From positions 17,867 through 81,866 of the forward strand of contig NZ_REGE01000005.1 of NCBI RefSeq assembly GCF_003688935.1: a stretch of DNA of 64,000 nucleotides. Direction: 5' to 3'. This stretch comes from Corynebacterium macginleyi (GTDB taxonomy: Bacteria; Actinomycetota; Actinomycetes; Mycobacteriales; Mycobacteriaceae). The notes beneath the pieces were generated by a model that worked only from the letters and a program-made list of their open reading frames with translations, was not told the origin of the DNA and made no database searches. The position numbers and the translations under genes are program-made. Shown here in pieces: positions 8,500-19,927 of this stretch. Position 1 is the first letter of the stretch. Each line of letters opens with the position of its first letter.

Positions 8500-9579
8500 A
8501 TGACGAATATTCCTGAGCTTGCGGATATCCCCGGCGCAGTGCGCGAAGAGTTAACCAACTTCTTAGACCAGCGCCGGGACCACGTGGCCGAGATCGGCAC
8601 CCCAGTTAGTACCGCAATGAGCTTATTGGAATCATTCATTCTCGACGGCGGGAAAAGGATCCGCCCCATCTATGCGTGGGCGGGCTATCTCGCCGCAGGC
8701 CGCGGGACGGAATCCCCAGAGGCCATGCTGCGCGCAGCGTCATCTCTCGAGTTCATTCAAGCCTGCGCGCTCATCCACGATGACATCATTGACGCGTCGA
8801 ATACCCGGCGCGGGAAACCCACGGTGCATCGGAAAGCAGAGCAACTCCACCGGGAACTCGATTACTTAGGGGATCCGGAATTCTTCGGAACGTCTGTTGC
8901 CATCTTGGTGGGCGATTTTGCACTGGTCTATGCCGAGGATATGTTTCAAGATTCTGGGCTCAGCCCGGAGGCTTTGCAGCGTGCGCGCGACCCGTGGCGC
9001 GGAATGCGCACCGAAGTTTTAGGCGGCCAGTTGCTCGATATTTCCCTAGAGGCAACCGGTTCAGAATCGGTGTCGCTGAGCAATTCCGTTAACCGCTATA
9101 AAACCGCAGCCTACACCATTGAACGCCCGCTGCATTTGGGCGCAGCCATCGCCGGGGCGAGTGAGGAACTAATCACGGCTTTTCGCGGCTATGGGCACGA
9201 TATTGGCATCGCTTATCAGCTGCGCGATGACCAACTAGGCGTCTTTGGTGATCCTGCGGTTACAGGTAAACCCGCCGGTGACGATCTGCGAGAAGGCAAG
9301 CGCACGGAGCTTCTCGCCTTAGCGCTACAGCGCGCCGATGAACACGACCCCAGCGCCGCCGCTACCCTGCGGAAATTCATCGGCCGCACCTCCGATCCCC
9401 AAGACTTGTTGCGCCTGTCCCAAATCATTGCGGATTCCGGTGCGCCCGCTGAAATTGAGCGCCGCATCACGGCGCTAACAACATCCGGATTGGCCCATCT
9501 CCGTGCGGCGAATGTGGATTCACAGATAACGAAAACGTTAGAGCACCTAGCAATTCAGGCCACGACGCGCCAAAAGTAG
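8500..9579 (+). CDS. idsA: Polyprenyl (geranylgeranyl-type) diphosphate synthase
   Basis: A 359-residue trans-prenyltransferase. The first aspartate-rich motif is HDDIIDASNTRRG (about residues 90-102) and the second is YQLRDDQLGVFGDP (about 240); GGKRIRP near residue 51 binds IPP. The ATG at 8500 is chosen because the family N-terminus starts here and GAAGG lies upstream. It condenses IPP with allylic diphosphates to make GGPP, a precursor for menaquinone and polyprenol carriers. The mptA gene follows after 8 bp, a neighbourhood matching C. glutamicum idsA, since MptA needs polyprenyl-phosphate-mannose donors. Confidence 0.9.
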   Translation: MTNIPELADIPGAVREELTNFLDQRRDHVAEIGTPVSTAMSLLESFILDGGKRIRPIYAWAGYLAAGRGTESPEAMLRAASSLEFIQACALIHDDIIDASNTRRGKPTVHRKAEQLHRELDYLGDPEFFGTSVAILVGDFALVYAEDMFQDSGLSPEALQRARDPWRGMRTEVLGGQLLDISLEATGSESVSLSNSVNRYKTAAYTIERPLHLGAAIAGASEELITAFRGYGHDIGIAYQLRDDQLGVFGDPAVTGKPAGDDLREGKRTELLALALQRADEHDPSAAATLRKFIGRTSDPQDLLRLSQIIADSGAPAEIERRITALTTSGLAHLRAANVDSQITKTLEHLAIQATTRQK

Positions 9580-9587
9580 GTATCACC

Positions 9588-11102
9588 GTGGCTAAAACGT
9601 ATACCCTGCCGGCCCCACGCGCTCTCCCTCTGGGCCTCCTGGCCTCGTGCGTGCTCCTTTTCTCCTCCTTTTCTGGCGGAGCGACCCGCAATCGCGGCGG
9701 CTTGCTCGAAGCGCTCAATATCGGCTTTTTATCATATGGACATGGGCGCAACCTTGGGCTGGTGTTGTACTGGGTGGGCATTTTTCTCCTCGCCGCCGCC
9801 TGGGTCCTTGCTGGAGCTATGATTATTCGCCGGCATCTTATCCACCCGCGCCCAGAGGGAGGCGTACGCGAGTTACAACGTATCCTTATTGCATGGGTCG
9901 CCCCGCTTCTTTTCGCCGCTCCATTGGCTTCCAGGGATGTGTATTCCTACCTCATGCAGGGCGCCATGGTCCGCGATGGTTTCGACCCTTATACTGAGGG
10001 CGCCGCCGTCAATCCCGGGCCTTTCTTGCTCGAGGTCTCACAGGACTGGCGCAACACCACCACCCCATACGGGCCATTACACTTGTGGATTGGCAAGATC
10101 GTGACCACCGTTGTAGGTGATAGCGTCACCGCCGGGATCATCTTCTATAAGTTGCTATCACTGTTAGGCTTTATTCTTATTGCGTGGACAGTGCCGCACA
10201 TTGCGAGAAAGCTCGGCGCGGATCCGGCGGTCGCCCTGTGGATTGGCGTTGCCAACCCAGTCATTATCTTGCATCTCATCGGCGGCATGCACAATGAATC
10301 ACTCATGGTCGGTCTGGTGTCCTTGGGGCTTTTGGCTGCACTGCACCAGCGCTTCTGCGCCGCGCTGCTTTTGGTCGGCATGGCGGTGGCGATGAAGGCT
10401 ACCGCGATCTTCGCGGCCCCCTTCATCGCCTGGCTGATGCTACACCGCTTTGCTCCCAAAGGTTCTACCGCGGTGCGCACGGCGGTAGTCTTTTTCTGCT
10501 CAGGGCTAATCGCCGCTGTGGAAGTCATCGCCTCGGTAGCGCTTATTACCTGGGCCTCTGGCACCTCGTGGGGCTGGCTTTCCCAGGTAAGTGGCAACTC
10601 TAAGGTGATCAACCCCTTAGCAGGGCCAACATTGGCCGCTGACATCATCGTCCCAGCGATACATATTTTCGCCCCGGACGCCTCCTATAACGCTATTCTT
10701 GGCGTACTGCGCACGGTCTCGATGGTATGCATGCTTATCGGACTAGTCATCGTCTGGTGGCTTAGCCGGCATACGGCCCGCGATGCGATTATGGGCACCG
10801 CAGCGGCCTACCAGGTTGCCTTCGTCTTCAACTCAGTAACCCTGCCGTGGTACTACACCTCCATCTTCACGCTCATGGGCACCTTCCGCCCGCCACTGTG
10901 GCTGCTGAAATTTACCTCTGGAGTCACACTATTTATTAGCTTGAGCTTTTCCGGCGACGGCAACCACCAACTCTATAATTGGTTCTGGGTCATCGGCGTC
11001 ATCGTTTTATCGTGGTCAGCAACACAGTGGCTATTTACTGGCGTTGGCTGCAAAGGCCCCAAACGCACGACTAAAAAGCAGATGCTTGTGCCCGCCGAAT
11101 AA
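9588..11102 (+). CDS. mptA: MptA, alpha-1,6-mannopyranosyltransferase (GT-C)
   Basis: A 504-residue polytopic protein with roughly 12 membrane helices, starting at GTG 9588, 8 bp after idsA. The GT-C signature loop is PLASRDVYSYLMQG (about residues 108-121), containing the catalytic acidic residue after the first periplasmic helix, then DPYTEG. By homology and synteny (idsA-mptA-pknL) it extends the alpha-1,6-mannan backbone of lipomannan/lipoarabinomannan at the outer face of the membrane, using polyprenyl-phosphate-mannose. Its last 32 bp overlap the convergent Rv2175c-like gene. Confidence 0.88.
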   Translation: MAKTYTLPAPRALPLGLLASCVLLFSSFSGGATRNRGGLLEALNIGFLSYGHGRNLGLVLYWVGIFLLAAAWVLAGAMIIRRHLIHPRPEGGVRELQRILIAWVAPLLFAAPLASRDVYSYLMQGAMVRDGFDPYTEGAAVNPGPFLLEVSQDWRNTTTPYGPLHLWIGKIVTTVVGDSVTAGIIFYKLLSLLGFILIAWTVPHIARKLGADPAVALWIGVANPVIILHLIGGMHNESLMVGLVSLGLLAALHQRFCAALLLVGMAVAMKATAIFAAPFIAWLMLHRFAPKGSTAVRTAVVFFCSGLIAAVEVIASVALITWASGTSWGWLSQVSGNSKVINPLAGPTLAADIIVPAIHIFAPDASYNAILGVLRTVSMVCMLIGLVIVWWLSRHTARDAIMGTAAAYQVAFVFNSVTLPWYYTSIFTLMGTFRPPLWLLKFTSGVTLFISLSFSGDGNHQLYNWFWVIGVIVLSWSATQWLFTGVGCKGPKRTTKKQMLVPAE

Positions 11103-11475
11103 CCTCGCGCGCAAGGTGGCCGTGGAGAGCGTCGATGGGACGGCCAGGCAGAGAATCATCTGCAGTAAAAAGGTGGCGCAGGATTTCTTCATCGTCGAAG
11201 CCACCATCAGTGAGCACGGTAATAACGCTAGTGATGTGTTTAGCGATGTTCCCCTTATTATTGAAAAATGCGATCGGCACGCGCTTGCCTTCGGGTGAGT
11301 CCCAAGCAATGATTTTACGGTCCTCCAGCAGGTCATAGGCGCGCGTGATGGGAAGCCCTAGCTTTTCTGCCAACTGTTGCATGCTAAGGAGCTCTTCGCC
11401 GGCCAATAAAGAATTCAGGGAAATTTCTGCGGTAGTCACACCACCTACTTTAACGCGGCCTAGGGGATCGGCCAT
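11071..11475 (-). CDS. Rv2175c-family DNA-binding protein (PknL partner)
   Basis: 134 residues with a winged-helix/excisionase-like N-terminal region (LLSMQQLAEKLGLPITRAYDLLED, split across about 29-52) followed by the conserved IAFFNNKGNIAKHITSVI segment. Rv2175c of M. tuberculosis is a DNA-binding substrate of PknL encoded next to pknL; this gene is likewise divergent from pknL. The ATG at 11475 lies only 10 bp from the pknL start, so one of the two mRNAs must have a very short leader; a GTG at 11439 is an alternative start. Its 3' end overlaps mptA by 32 bp. Confidence 0.85.
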   Translation of the reverse strand: MADPLGRVKVGGVTTAEISLNSLLAGEELLSMQQLAEKLGLPITRAYDLLEDRKIIAWDSPEGKRVPIAFFNNKGNIAKHITSVITVLTDGGFDDEEILRHLFTADDSLPGRPIDALHGHLAREVIRRAQASAF

Positions 11476-11485
11476 ACTGGGAGGT

Positions 11486-12790
11486 ATGACTAGGTTGGAA
11501 ATTGGTGACGTTTTGGAAAATCGTTACCGCATCGATCGCCCCATCGCCCGCGGCGGTATGTCTACGGTTTATCGTTGCGTAGATATGCGCTTGGGCCGCC
11601 AAGTGGCCGCAAAGGTCATGGATGAGCGTTATGACGATGACCCGGTTTTTATCAAGCGCTTTTCCCGTGAGGCCCGCGCTATGGCACGGTTGCAGCACCC
11701 CAACCTCGTGGCCATTCATGATTTTTCCGCTGATGGCGAACCCCTCTACCTCATTATGGAGCTGATCGATGGCGGAACGTTACGCGAGCTACTTGCCGAA
11801 GGCGGCCCGCTTACCGTGCCCGCCGCCTTATCCACGTTGCGCAGCGTGCTCCAAGGCTTGACCGAGGTGCACTCGACGGGGCTTATCCACCGCGACATTA
11901 AGCCGGATAACGTGCTCATCACCTCGCATCACAGGGTGAAATTGGGCGATTTCGGATTGGTCCGTGCCACAAATGCACAGCCAACCTCGAATATGATTGT
12001 CGGCACCGTCTCATACTTGGCACCGGAACAGGTCACCGGCGAGGATATGACCCCCGCCACCGACGTATATTCGGCTGGCATTGTGCTCTTTGAGCTCTTA
12101 ACCGGAACCGTACCTTTCTCCGGCGATACCCCGATCGCGCATGCGACCGCGCGCCTGAACGCGGATGTTCCTGCCCCATCCACGCTAGGCAAAGGCATGC
12201 CCAAGCTTGTCGATGCCCTCGTGGCCACCGCCACTGCCCGCGATCCCCGCGAGCGCTTTGCCGATGCCGGAGAATTTTTAGATGCCGTCGAGGATATCTG
12301 CCGGGAATTGGAATTGCCCACGGTGACCATCCCGGTTCCCCGCAACGCCGCTGCCGCACGCACCGCACAAACGCCTACGGACTATTCAGGTATCAGCGCC
12401 ACGGATGTGTTTGAGCCGACGCAGACTGTCCCACACGGCACCACCGATCATGTGGACTGCGGGCCCACAGAGGTAATCCCCTCTGAAATCGAATCGCAGC
12501 AACCGGACTTCGAAACGCGCCTCGATGTGCCCGAAGTGCCCTTCAACGTTTCTTCGCAGCCGCCACTGCCGCCCGTCCCAGGACCGACGCACACACCGAC
12601 CCCAGCGCAATCACCTGCACCGGGAGCCACAGCGCCGCAGCCTGTAGCGCAGGCGGCAGAAGAAGAACCTGCCGAGCGACCCCTGACCAATCGCCATCCG
12701 GCCTCCCTACTGGTGTTTTTGCTCGCCGTTGCGGTGGCCGCCGGTGCGGTTGCTATCGGCGGGTGGTGGTTTGGTTCCTCCTATTACACA

Positions 12791-12814
<24 letters not shown>
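11486..12814 (+). CDS. pknL: PknL-type Ser/Thr protein kinase without PASTA repeats
   Basis: 442 residues from ATG 11486 (GGGAGGT upstream). Kinase motifs: Gly loop ARGGMSTVYR, invariant Lys in VAAKVM, catalytic loop HRDIKPDNV, DFG in LGDFGLVRA, activation segment ending SYLAPEQ. Residues 275-400 form a Pro/Thr-rich linker, then one membrane helix (LLVFLLAVAVAAGAVAIGGWW). The protein stops 15 residues later at GTPSLWV. C. glutamicum PknL is recalled to carry extracellular PASTA repeats; here they are absent and the end looks like the first residues of a PASTA unit. It regulates division/wall or Rv2175c-like targets by phosphorylation. Confidence 0.88.
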
Positions 12815-14763
<1,949 letters not shown>

Positions 14764-14838
14764 GTCTCCCAAGCCTAGCGTCGCGCCGATAACCGCGGAA
14801 AATTGGCCCCACGATCGCACGACTGTAAAATTTTGCGG

Positions 14839-16026
14839 GTGAACAGAATCGATAATAAAGCCCTGTGGACTACCGCCCTCCCCCTAATCCTGTCAGCGCT
14901 TGCGGCCCTGTGGTGGATTATCGATATTCCTGCCCTATTCTCCGGCGAGTTTCACGCTTTTTACCACATCGACCTGGATGTTTACCGCGAAGGCGGGGCT
15001 GGATTTGGCAGCGATCTTTATAATCGCGACTATTTCGTAGGGACCGACCGCACCGTCTCCCTGCCATTTACCTACCCGCCATTTGCGGCCCTGGTCTTCG
15101 CCCCGCTGCAGTGGATCCCCCTTACCGCTGCCGCCATGGTGGTCACGGTCCTCTCCGTGCTCGCATTGTGGGTCTGCATTGCGTTGGTGCTGCGGTCCCT
15201 CAACCGTCAGGAATGGGCGGCCTGGGGGCTTTGTGCCGCCATGCTGACCGAGCCGATTACTCAGACCTTTAGCTTTGGCCAAATCAATATCCTGCTGACC
15301 GCACTCGTAGTTATTGATTTGCTGTGGGTAAAGAAGGCTCGTGGCATCCTGACTGGCATCGCCATTGCCATCAAGCTCACCCCCGCCGTCTTTTTGGCCG
15401 TCTTCTTCGTGCGCCGCGAATGGAGGGCATTTTTTACCACCCTGGCTTCCTTTGTGGCAGCGGGTTTTCTCGCCTTTGCCGCCAATCCGCATAGCTCGAT
15501 GGAGTATTGGACATCCACCCTGCGCGATTCCGAGCGCATCGGTGGTCTGGCTTATAGCGCCAACCAGTCCTTACGCGGGCTGTTTAGCCGCCTAAACCCG
15601 GACACCGCAGAGACTTTGTGGCTCATTGGTGTCATCGTCATCATCGCGGTTGTGTGGTTCGCCATGGAGCGCCTCTCTCACGGCCATCAGGTCCTGCTCA
15701 TGCTGCTAGCAGCGTCCGTTTCGCTACTGTGCTCTCCCGTCTCGTGGTCGCACCACTTCACCTGGCTGGTATTAGCGGGAATCTACCTCGCCGCCAGCCG
15801 CCGCTGGCTGCTCGCGGCACTGACATGGCTCGCGCTTTTCGCCCGCGGCCACTGGCAAGTTCCGCATACCGAAGATCAAGAACTGGCTTGGACATGGTGG
15901 CAGCACATCGTTGGCAATGACTACGTCATCATTACTGTGTTGTTGGTTGCTTGTTCACTACCATTGGCTCTACGGCAGGGCGGTGCCGATCGATCCGCGG
16001 CGGAACCAGTGTCCAACCAAGGATAG
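14839..16026 (+). CDS. mptC: MptC-type alpha-1,2-mannosyltransferase (GT87, Rv2181-like)
   Basis: 395 residues from the GTG at 14839. A TAAAAT -10 at 14826-14831 puts the transcription start next to this GTG, so it is probably leaderless. About ten membrane helices; the conserved GT87 features are FHIDLDVYREGG-like HIDLDVYREG (about residue 43) and FTYPPFAALVFAPL, and FGQINILLTALVVIDL further on. Rv2181 adds single alpha-1,2-mannose branches to lipomannan/LAM; position between RNase AS and plsC matches Rv2181. The last 95 bp overlap the convergent acyltransferase gene. Confidence 0.82.
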   Translation: MNRIDNKALWTTALPLILSALAALWWIIDIPALFSGEFHAFYHIDLDVYREGGAGFGSDLYNRDYFVGTDRTVSLPFTYPPFAALVFAPLQWIPLTAAAMVVTVLSVLALWVCIALVLRSLNRQEWAAWGLCAAMLTEPITQTFSFGQINILLTALVVIDLLWVKKARGILTGIAIAIKLTPAVFLAVFFVRREWRAFFTTLASFVAAGFLAFAANPHSSMEYWTSTLRDSERIGGLAYSANQSLRGLFSRLNPDTAETLWLIGVIVIIAVVWFAMERLSHGHQVLLMLLAASVSLLCSPVSWSHHFTWLVLAGIYLAASRRWLLAALTWLALFARGHWQVPHTEDQELAWTWWQHIVGNDYVIITVLLVACSLPLALRQGGADRSAAEPVSNQG

Positions 16027-17026
16027 GAACCTTTCCTAGCGCCCACAGCGCCAGCGAAGATATCGCCGTGAAAATAAAGCACATAGCAATCCAGAACCAC
16101 GTGTTTTCCAGCGGCCACAACCCCGTCATTGACACGACATAGTCGTGATGAGCCATGAAGTACCCATAGCCCACGGTCAGACCAATGGGATGCGACAAAT
16201 AGATCGGTAACGTGTGCCGCCCGACGAACTTCACGCCTTCCGCAATCCACGGAATGTGGCTAATGACCACTGCCCCAACGATGCCCGCAGGCACCTCCAG
16301 CGCCTGTTCCACGGCGCGCATCAAGAGGTTGACATCTCCCACACCTAGATAATCCGCGCCCGCTAGGGGCCAATTGAAAGCAACGCCAACTTCGTTAACA
16401 TCCCGCAAGTGGCGAAGGGCCACACCTGCGCAATAAGTGCAGACGGCCGCAGCATGTGCCCCAATACTGCGCATGCTCCACGAGCCATAAAATACCTCTT
16501 CTACCGCGGCAGCAAAACGCGTGATTGGCTCCCGCAGATAGGCTGCACCTACGAAAATGGGGAGGAACATAATGGCTTTACTAATAAATTGAAATTGTTC
16601 CTGCCACCCAATAAAGAGCACGGGGATAAAGCTCAGCCCAATACCCGCCCACGCTGGCAATGTGCGCACGCACCACAAAAATAAGTTGAACAAAATCAAC
16701 GCATGAATAAACCACGCCATGGTATGCCCGAGCAACAGGTTGCGCACCAGCGTGGTCATACCCATGGGCGAGTCACCGAATACCCATTGGTATTCTAGTT
16801 GCGCCGTCATATGCTCCACCGACATCCACACTAAGTATGGGATAAGAAAAAACCAGAGTCGGCGGATAAATAATTCCGGGAAACTATAACAAAAGACTTT
16901 ATAAGAGAAGTAGCCGGAGACCAGAAAGAACAGTGGAAGGCGCAGGGGATCGAGAAAGGTATTGAGAGTTGCTAGCCACGTTTGGTCGGCTCCTGGCACC
17001 TTCAGCGTGATGTGTAGGAGCACCAC
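15932..17026 (-). CDS. Acyltransferase-3 family membrane protein (start uncertain)
   Basis: About 364 residues and ~10 helices; FLVSGYFSYKV and the following basic loop are typical of acyltransferase-3 proteins that O-acylate envelope glycans. The first standard start, GTG 17026, begins inside the family's conserved first helix. The in-frame sequence upstream reads IPQARLAWPDIAKGISIIG, which is the expected N-terminus, but contains no ATG/GTG/TTG before a stop at 17099-17101. An ATT at 17083, 8 nt after GGAGG, is the best-placed candidate initiator. The plsC stop (17089) is adjacent, suggesting coupling. The 3' end overlaps mptC by 95 bp. Substrate unknown. Confidence 0.78.
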   Translation of the reverse strand: MVLLHITLKVPGADQTWLATLNTFLDPLRLPLFFLVSGYFSYKVFCYSFPELFIRRLWFFLIPYLVWMSVEHMTAQLEYQWVFGDSPMGMTTLVRNLLLGHTMAWFIHALILFNLFLWCVRTLPAWAGIGLSFIPVLFIGWQEQFQFISKAIMFLPIFVGAAYLREPITRFAAAVEEVFYGSWSMRSIGAHAAAVCTYCAGVALRHLRDVNEVGVAFNWPLAGADYLGVGDVNLLMRAVEQALEVPAGIVGAVVISHIPWIAEGVKFVGRHTLPIYLSHPIGLTVGYGYFMAHHDYVVSMTGLWPLENTWFWIAMCFIFTAISSLALWALGKVPILGWTLVPPRIDRHRPAVEPMVVNKQPTTQ

Positions 17027-17088
17027 GCCGATAATGGAAATTCCTTTCGCGATATCCGGCCACGCTAAGCGGGCCTGAGGAATTGCAA

Positions 17089-17829
17089 TTACCTCCCTTT
17101 AATCTCCGCACCGGCGGGGTACCCATGGCCGGCCTTTAATGATTCCTTAACGTCAGCCGCATAGACGTCCACATAGGGATTGCCAGATAGCTCAGCTAAT
17201 CTTCCCATGACCATATCCGTGAACGCGCGGATAGTCTCATGCTTTTGGGGATCCATGCCGTGCTCGCGCGCCCAATCATGCGGGTAGATCGGGTCACCAA
17301 CTCGCATTCCCACCTTGGCGGGGCGAACAATCCACGAACCGATCGGATTGGCCTTGCGGGAATTGATCATGGCGATAGGATAGACAGGCTGATTAGTCTC
17401 CATGGCGATGCGCCCCATCCCGGTTCGGCCCTTGTACACCCGTCCATCTGGGGACCGCGTTCCTTCTGGATAGATGCCGAAGAGATCGCCGCGACCCAAA
17501 ATCTTCCGCGCTGTTTCAAGCATGGCTTGGCTGGCTGATTCATGATCACGCTCGATGGGAACTTGCCCGACGGAGGTGAAAAACCACTTCTGCATACCAC
17601 CTACGATTCCGGGGGTGGTAAAGTACTCGGCCTTAGCTAAGAAGGTGATTTGGCGTGGGCATAACAGAGGGAAGAAGAAAGAGTCCATTACCGCCTGGTG
17701 GTTGGACGCCAAAATCGCCGGGCCTTCAGCGGGGATTTTTTCCATTCCTTCTGACCAAGGGCGGTTCCATACACGCAGGGCGGGCCCTAAAAAGATGTGC
17801 TTAAAAGCCCAGTACCACTTGTTTTTCAT
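17089..17829 (-). CDS. plsC: PlsC-type 1-acylglycerol-3-phosphate acyltransferase
   Basis: 246 residues. Acyltransferase blocks: SNHQAVMDSFF (H-x4-D catalytic pair, about residues 42-52), PRQITFLAKAEYF, FGIYPEGTRSPDG (the E-G-T-R phosphate-binding block), then YPIAMINSR. It transfers acyl chains to glycerophosphate intermediates at the inner membrane; a PI-mannoside or other envelope acyl role is possible given the neighbours. The start ATG at 17829 lies 23 bp after glk, and the stop overlaps the Shine-Dalgarno of the downstream acyltransferase, so all are probably one operon. Confidence 0.9.
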   Translation of the reverse strand: MKNKWYWAFKHIFLGPALRVWNRPWSEGMEKIPAEGPAILASNHQAVMDSFFFPLLCPRQITFLAKAEYFTTPGIVGGMQKWFFTSVGQVPIERDHESASQAMLETARKILGRGDLFGIYPEGTRSPDGRVYKGRTGMGRIAMETNQPVYPIAMINSRKANPIGSWIVRPAKVGMRVGDPIYPHDWAREHGMDPQKHETIRAFTDMVMGRLAELSGNPYVDVYAADVKESLKAGHGYPAGAEIKGR

Positions 17830-17852
17830 CTCCAGTTCGTCCTTCGCTCGTC

Positions 17853-18785
17853 CTAGTGGCCCCGGCGGGCCAAATCAGCTACGCCAATCATACCTGCTGC
17901 CGAGCCCAACTCTGCGGTTACAACGCGAGCAAGGGGGCGGTGCCCAGCGCCGACGATATTCCCACTCATGGCTGCGGTGGCTTCGTCCAAATACATGTCC
18001 GCATCTTGGGATACTCCTCCGCCAATCACAATGAGCTCAGGATCGAGCACGTCAGCCACGATAGATAGGCCTTGGCCCAACCACTGCCCAAAGTTCTCCA
18101 TCACCGCCATCCCGAGGGGGTCTCCCTCACGTGCTGCGCGTGCAACCTGCTCACCGGTGGGATACGGCGGCAAGGAGGTGTCATAGTCTGGGCGCAATTC
18201 TCGCGCCGTATCCGGCAAGGCTGTGCCAGAGGCATAGCGCTCTAGGCATCCTCGTTTGCCACACGAGCACTGCCTGCCATTCGGCACCACGACGATATGG
18301 CCAAATTCCGGGGCCGTGCCGAATGCCCCACGATAGATGCTGTCACGAGTCATCAAGGTAGCGCCGATGCCGGTGCCCACCGCAAAAAATACCCAATCTT
18401 TTGCTCCGCGCCCTGCACCAAAGCGCCACTCGCCCCAAGCGGCGGAGTTGGCATCGTGCTCCAGCCGGACATGCAGGCGCAAGCGTTCCGCAAGATTTCT
18501 ACGTACGGGCGCATTCCGCCACGGCAGGTGCGGGGCGAAGCGGACGGTCTCACACTCCGGATCTAAAAAACCCGCAACAGCAAGGCCCACTGCACCGACA
18601 GGGTAATCTGCACGCAGCTCTTCGACGATTGCGACCAGGTCTTCATCGAGCTCGCGCGGGTCCTCCGACGTTGGCAGGGAGCAACTCGCGAGGATCTCAC
18701 CATCGCGAGTTATTACTCCACCGCGCACATTGGTGCCACCGACATCGAAGCCGATAGTAAGATCGGCGGAGTTGTTTTCAAGCAT
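17853..18785 (-). CDS. glk: ROK-family glucokinase
   Basis: 310 residues. ATP-binding FDVGGTNVRGGVI (about 14-26), catalytic ANSAAWGEW region with EHDAN (Asp base, about 107), and the ROK zinc motif CSCGKRGCLERY (about 175). The equivalent C. glutamicum gene in this neighbourhood is the ATP-dependent glucokinase Glk. It phosphorylates cytoplasmic glucose. There are no polyphosphate-kinase-specific features that I recognise. It is in the minus-strand group pimB'-glk-plsC, 38 bp downstream of pimB'. Confidence 0.88.
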   Translation of the reverse strand: MLENNSADLTIGFDVGGTNVRGGVITRDGEILASCSLPTSEDPRELDEDLVAIVEELRADYPVGAVGLAVAGFLDPECETVRFAPHLPWRNAPVRRNLAERLRLHVRLEHDANSAAWGEWRFGAGRGAKDWVFFAVGTGIGATLMTRDSIYRGAFGTAPEFGHIVVVPNGRQCSCGKRGCLERYASGTALPDTARELRPDYDTSLPPYPTGEQVARAAREGDPLGMAVMENFGQWLGQGLSIVADVLDPELIVIGGGVSQDADMYLDEATAAMSGNIVGAGHRPLARVVTAELGSAAGMIGVADLARRGH

Positions 18786-18823
18786 GAATATCAGAATATA
18801 CCGACATCCGGGCCGCGGTCACA

Positions 18824-19927
18824 TCAAGCCATCAGCTGTCTCAGCCGCTGCCCCATTGTCTGCCAGCTCCATTGCTTTTCAACGTGCCTACGCCCCGCCT
18901 GCCCCATTCGTGTACGCATTTCTGGCGAGCGCAAGAGCTTCTTCAAAGCACACACGAGCTCATCGACGGAATCACCCTTCACGACTATACCCGTCTCCTC
19001 CGTAATCGTCTCCGGCGCTCCTCCAGAATCACCTGCAACGACTGGGACTCCACAAGCTTGTGCTTCCAGATAAACAATCCCCAGGCCTTCCACGTCCAAG
19101 CCTCCGCCGCGGGTGCGGGCCGGCATGGCGAAGATATCGGCAGCATGGAGTGCAATTTCAATACTGGGGGCCGGTTGAATCACCGCATCGGGACAGTAAA
19201 GCTCGGCCAATTCTTGCAATACGCCGTGATAGCGCCCGCGACCGATCAACATCAGTTGCGCATCAGGGAATTCCTCCCTGACCTCTGGCATTGCCCGCAG
19301 TAATTGGTCTTGTCCCTTGCGCGGAACTAACCGGGAAATACACACAATGGTAGGCCCGCTTACCCCGAATTCCGCTTTCGCTGCCGCGCGTTGCGCATGG
19401 GTTGCGGGAGAAAGCGAATCTAGACTCACCCCAGAAGGCAGGTGAACCCACGCTGGGTGCGGTCCGAACGGACCGCGCAGGCGCCGCAGGGTGTAGTCCG
19501 AGATATAAGTGATAGCATCGGCGCTATCGCCGATGCGCCGCAGACACTGTCGCGCTCCCGGGACCATGGACCAGCCCACCTCGTGGCCATGGGTCGTTGC
19601 CACTATGCGGCGGGCCCCCGCCCGCCGCGCGGCCTTTCCCATCAATGCTAGCGGTGCCGCTGCACCGAACCACACAACATCAATCGCTTCCTGCCGGATA
19701 ATCTCTTGCATACGGCGTTTAGTTGCCGGGGTAGGAAGCATAACACGGTGGGGCCACCGAATGACTTTATATGCAACAGAGGCGTCATAATCCTCCGGCG
19801 GCTCTTGAGTTGAAGCGAATACAACAACAGAGTCGGAGTTGAGTTCTTCTAGGTAGTCGCGAAGGTAGGACTGGATTCCTCCGACCTTGGGAGGAAAGTC
19901 ATTCGTTACCAGCAGTATGCGGGCCAC
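18824..19927 (-). CDS. pimB: PimB', GDP-mannose:phosphatidylinositol-mannoside mannosyltransferase (GT4)
   Basis: 367 residues with a GT-B fold. The N-terminal Gly loop is NDFPPKVGGIQSYLRDYLEE; the donor-binding part has VCISRLVPRKGQDQLL and EGLGIVYLEAQACGVPVV (EX7E motif). By homology with C. glutamicum PimB' it adds the second mannose to Ac1PIM1. The start GTG at 19927 follows the stop of the upstream NlpC gene with no gap, so translation is likely coupled. It feeds the same lipomannan pathway as mptA/mptC nearby. No signal peptide; cytoplasmic face of the membrane. Confidence 0.9.
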   Translation of the reverse strand: MARILLVTNDFPPKVGGIQSYLRDYLEELNSDSVVVFASTQEPPEDYDASVAYKVIRWPHRVMLPTPATKRRMQEIIRQEAIDVVWFGAAAPLALMGKAARRAGARRIVATTHGHEVGWSMVPGARQCLRRIGDSADAITYISDYTLRRLRGPFGPHPAWVHLPSGVSLDSLSPATHAQRAAAKAEFGVSGPTIVCISRLVPRKGQDQLLRAMPEVREEFPDAQLMLIGRGRYHGVLQELAELYCPDAVIQPAPSIEIALHAADIFAMPARTRGGGLDVEGLGIVYLEAQACGVPVVAGDSGGAPETITEETGIVVKGDSVDELVCALKKLLRSPEMRTRMGQAGRRHVEKQWSWQTMGQRLRQLMA

